Assembly (NCBI GenBank): GCA_014380205.1
Contig: JACMKH010000360.1
Location: 1-14,454 of the forward strand
Length of the DNA: 14,454 bases
Direction: 5' to 3'
DNA from: Sphingomonadaceae bacterium
GTDB lineage: Bacteria; Pseudomonadota; Alphaproteobacteria; Sphingomonadales; Sphingomonadaceae
Positions 12,502-14,454 of the stretch are shown piece after piece. The position numbers and the translations under genes are program-made. How positions within the stretch are numbered: position 1 is the stretch's first letter; each line of letters opens with the position of its first letter. Under the pieces are notes generated by a model that saw nothing but the letters and a program-made list of their open reading frames with translations, was not told where the DNA came from and ran no database searches.

Positions 12502-14454
12502 TTAAGCGATCGCCAGGTCGGGGGCCCGCGCCTCGGCGGTGATCGCGTCGACCGCTTCGTCGAGCGTCAGCATCTCTTGCGCGCTCTCGCTGCCCAGCCG
12601 CCGCAGCGCGACCGTGCGCTCGTCTGCCTCGCGCCGCCCGACCACGTAGAGGTGCGAAACGCGGGCGAGGCTGTGCTCGCGGACCTTGTAGTTGATCTTC
12701 TCGTTGCGCGTGTCGAGCTCGGCGCGGATGCCGCGCGCGCGCAACGCCGCGACGACCTCCGCCGCATAATCGTCGGCGTCCGAGACGATCGTCGCGACCA
12801 CCGCCTGGACGGGTGCGAGCCAGAGCGGGAGGCGGCCTGCGTGGTGCTCGATCAATATGCCGATGAAGCGCTCGAAGGTGCCGAGGATCGCGCGGTGGAA
12901 CATCACCGGGCGGTGCTTCTCGCCGTCCTCGCCGATATAGCTCGCGTCGAGCCGCTCGGGGAGGACATAATCGAGCTGGAGCGTGCCGCATTGCCAGGTG
13001 CGGCCGATCGCGTCGGTCAAATGGAATTCGAGCTTGGGCGAGTAGAAGGCGCCCTCGCCGGGGAGCTCCGCCCAGCCGTATTCGGGGGTCGCGCGTCCGG
13101 TGAGGCGGACGGCCTCGCGCAGGTCGCCCTCGGCCTTGTCCCACATCTCGTCCGAGCCGAAGCGCTTGTCGGGCCTGAGCGCGAGCTTGATCGCGTAGCT
13201 TTCGAAGCCGAGATCGCGGTAGACGTTGTCGAGCAGGTCGCAGAAGCCGCGCGTCTCGTCGACGATCTGGTCCTCGCGGCAGAAGATGTGGGCGTCGTCC
13301 TGGGTGAACTGGCGCACGCGCAGGATGCCGTGGAGCGCCCCGTGGGGTTCGTTGCGATGACAGCAGCCGAACTCGGCGAGGCGCAGCGGCAGGTCGCGGT
13401 AGGATTTGATCCCCTGGCGGAAGATCAGGACGTGCGCGGGGCAGTTCATCGGCTTGAGCGCCATCAGCTCGGCCTCGCCCGAGAGGATCGCCTCGCCCTC
13501 CTCGGTGCCGGGGATTTCGTCGGGGACGACGAACATGTTCTCGCGATATTTGCCCCAATGGCCCGATTGCTCCCATTGGCGCGCGTCCATCAGCTGGGGG
13601 GTCTTGACCTCGTCATAGCCCGCCGCGTCGAGCTTGCGGCGCAGATAGGCCTCGAGCGCGCGCCAGATCAGATAGCCCTTGGGATGCCAGAACACCGAGC
13701 CGTGCGCCTCGGCCTGGAGGTGGAACAGGTCCATTTCCTGGCCGATCCGGCGGTGGTCGCGCTTCGCGGCCTCCTCGAGGCGGACGAGATGCGCGTCGAG
13801 CTGCTTCCGATTGAGCCAACCGGTGCCGTAGATGCGTGAGAGCTGCGGATTGCTCTGGTCGCCGCGCCAATAGGCGCCCGAGACGCGCGTGAGCTTGAAC
13901 GCGGCCGGATCGAGCTTGCCCGTCGAGGCGAGGTGCGGGCCGCGGCACATGTCGAGCCATTCGCCCGAGCGATAGACGGTGATCTCCTCATCGTCGGGAA
14001 GCTCGGCCGCCCATTCGGCCTTGAAGCTCTCGCCCTGGTTGCGCCAGCGCGCAATCAGCGCCTCGCGCTCCCACACTTCGCGGACCAGCGGCTCGTCGCG
14101 GGCGATGACCCGGCGCATCTCCTCCTCGATCGCGGGCAGATCCTCCTCGGTGAAGGGGCCGCGATCGGGGCTCGGCGCGAAGTCGTAGTAGAAGCCGTCG
14201 TCGGTCGCGGGGCCGAAGGTGATCTGCGTGCCGGGAAAGAGCGTCTGCACCGCCTCGGCGAGGACATGGGCGTAATCGTGGCGCGCGAGCTCGAGCGCGT
14301 CGGCCTCGTCGCGTGAAGTGATCAGCGCGAGCTCGGCATCGCTTTCGAGCGGCCGTCCGATGTCCCTGAGCTCGCCGTCGACACGCGCCGCGATCGCCGC
14401 CTTCGCCAGCCCCGGGCCGATCGCCGCGGCGATCTGGGCCGGCGTCGTCCCCCG
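12502..14454 (-). CDS. thrS: Threonine-tRNA ligase (ThrRS), 5' end outside window
   Basis: ThrRS charges tRNA-Thr in the cytosol. The frame is open to the window edge, with 650 residues visible; judging from family length, roughly the first 15-20 are missing. The visible part starts inside the TGS domain ([15 protein letters not shown]). The editing domain has HDYAH (visible 59-63) and DMCRGPH (C170, H174), the four residues used to clear mischarged serine. The class II core has the zinc-site Cys in PMNCPAH and His in [11 protein letters not shown], 51 residues apart as in E. coli ThrRS, plus [11 protein letters not shown] and [11 protein letters not shown]. The anticodon-binding domain starts near LPLWLAPVQ and carries [15 protein letters not shown]. 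Catalysis and editing look intact. A hairpin terminator follows, and infC is not adjacent. Confidence 0.98.
   Translation of the reverse strand, partial: RGTTPAQIAAAIGPGLAKAAIAARVDGELRDIGRPLESDAELALITSRDEADALELARHDYAHVLAEAVQTLFPGTQITFGPATDDGFYYDFAPSPDRGPFTEEDLPAIEEEMRRVIARDEPLVREVWEREALIARWRNQGESFKAEWAAELPDDEEITVYRSGEWLDMCRGPHLASTGKLDPAAFKLTRVSGAYWRGDQSNPQLSRIYGTGWLNRKQLDAHLVRLEEAAKRDHRRIGQEMDLFHLQAEAHGSVFWHPKGYLIWRALEAYLRRKLDAAGYDEVKTPQLMDARQWEQSGHWGKYRENMFVVPDEIPGTEEGEAILSGEAELMALKPMNCPAHVLIFRQGIKSYRDLPLRLAEFGCCHRNEPHGALHGILRVRQFTQDDAHIFCREDQIVDETRGFCDLLDNVYRDLGFESYAIKLALRPDKRFGSDEMWDKAEGDLREAVRLTGRATPEYGWAELPGEGAFYSPKLEFHLTDAIGRTWQCGTLQLDYVLPERLDASYIGEDGEKHRPVMFHRAILGTFERFIGILIEHHAGRLPLWLAPVQAVVATIVSDADDYAAEVVAALRARGIRAELDTRNEKINYKVREHSLARVSHLYVVGRREADERTVALRRLGSESAQEMLTLDEAVDAITAEARAPDLAIA

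Noticed and set aside
12577..13839. 420-residue frame opposite thrS
   Set aside because: It is antisense to the conserved ThrRS catalytic and anticodon-binding domains, with no domain signal of its own.
1..14454. tRNA or rRNA genes, insertion sequences, phage attachment sites, or a defence system
   Set aside because: I saw no cloverleaf sequence, transposase, terminal repeat pair or defence-type protein; reading by eye could miss a small RNA.

Overview
This window looks like a chromosomal segment of an alphaproteobacterium, most likely a sphingomonad (order Sphingomonadales). That is inferred from three things: strong GC richness with G/C-ending codons, the protein style of IF-3, ThrS and GlnD, and a large TonB-dependent receptor of the kind sphingomonads carry in many copies. 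The taxon is not proven, because I could run no search. The genes are tightly packed. The longest gene-free stretch is about 215 bases, so no stretch over 300 bases lacks a gene.

Left part (1-4570): the C-terminal third of mutS (mismatch repair) enters from the left edge. A small SAM-dependent methyltransferase gene meets it tail to tail with overlapping stop codons. The methyltransferase diverges from glnD, the uridylyltransferase that sets PII signalling state and so nitrogen control. A long GC-rich hairpin between glnD and the next convergent gene probably terminates both.

Middle part (4570-8900): a 912-residue TonB-dependent outer-membrane receptor points left and a small VOC/glyoxalase-fold protein points right. 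The shared 204-base region between them holds two inverted repeats and a candidate promoter. The VOC gene runs tail to tail into a DUF305 lipoprotein gene (putative metal-binding). That gene overlaps the end of infC by ATGA, so infC and the DUF305 gene probably form one leftward operon. infC almost certainly starts at a rare ATA codon with a well-placed Shine-Dalgarno sequence.

Right part (8900-14454): a sensor kinase and an OmpR-family regulator, overlapping by GTGA, run rightward. They converge on an RTX repeat protein that is almost entirely calcium-binding nonapeptide repeats, and a hairpin terminator sits between them. The window ends in thrS, missing only its first few codons. In many bacteria thrS and infC are neighbours. 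Here the two-component pair and the RTX gene lie between them, which suggests an inserted module for sensing and surface or secreted Ca-binding protein production.

Most of the window is core housekeeping sequence. I see no clear new multi-gene system. The best leads are the two-component/RTX block and its leader elements, the ATA start of infC, the infC-DUF305 coupling, and the paired-cysteine loops of the receptor.
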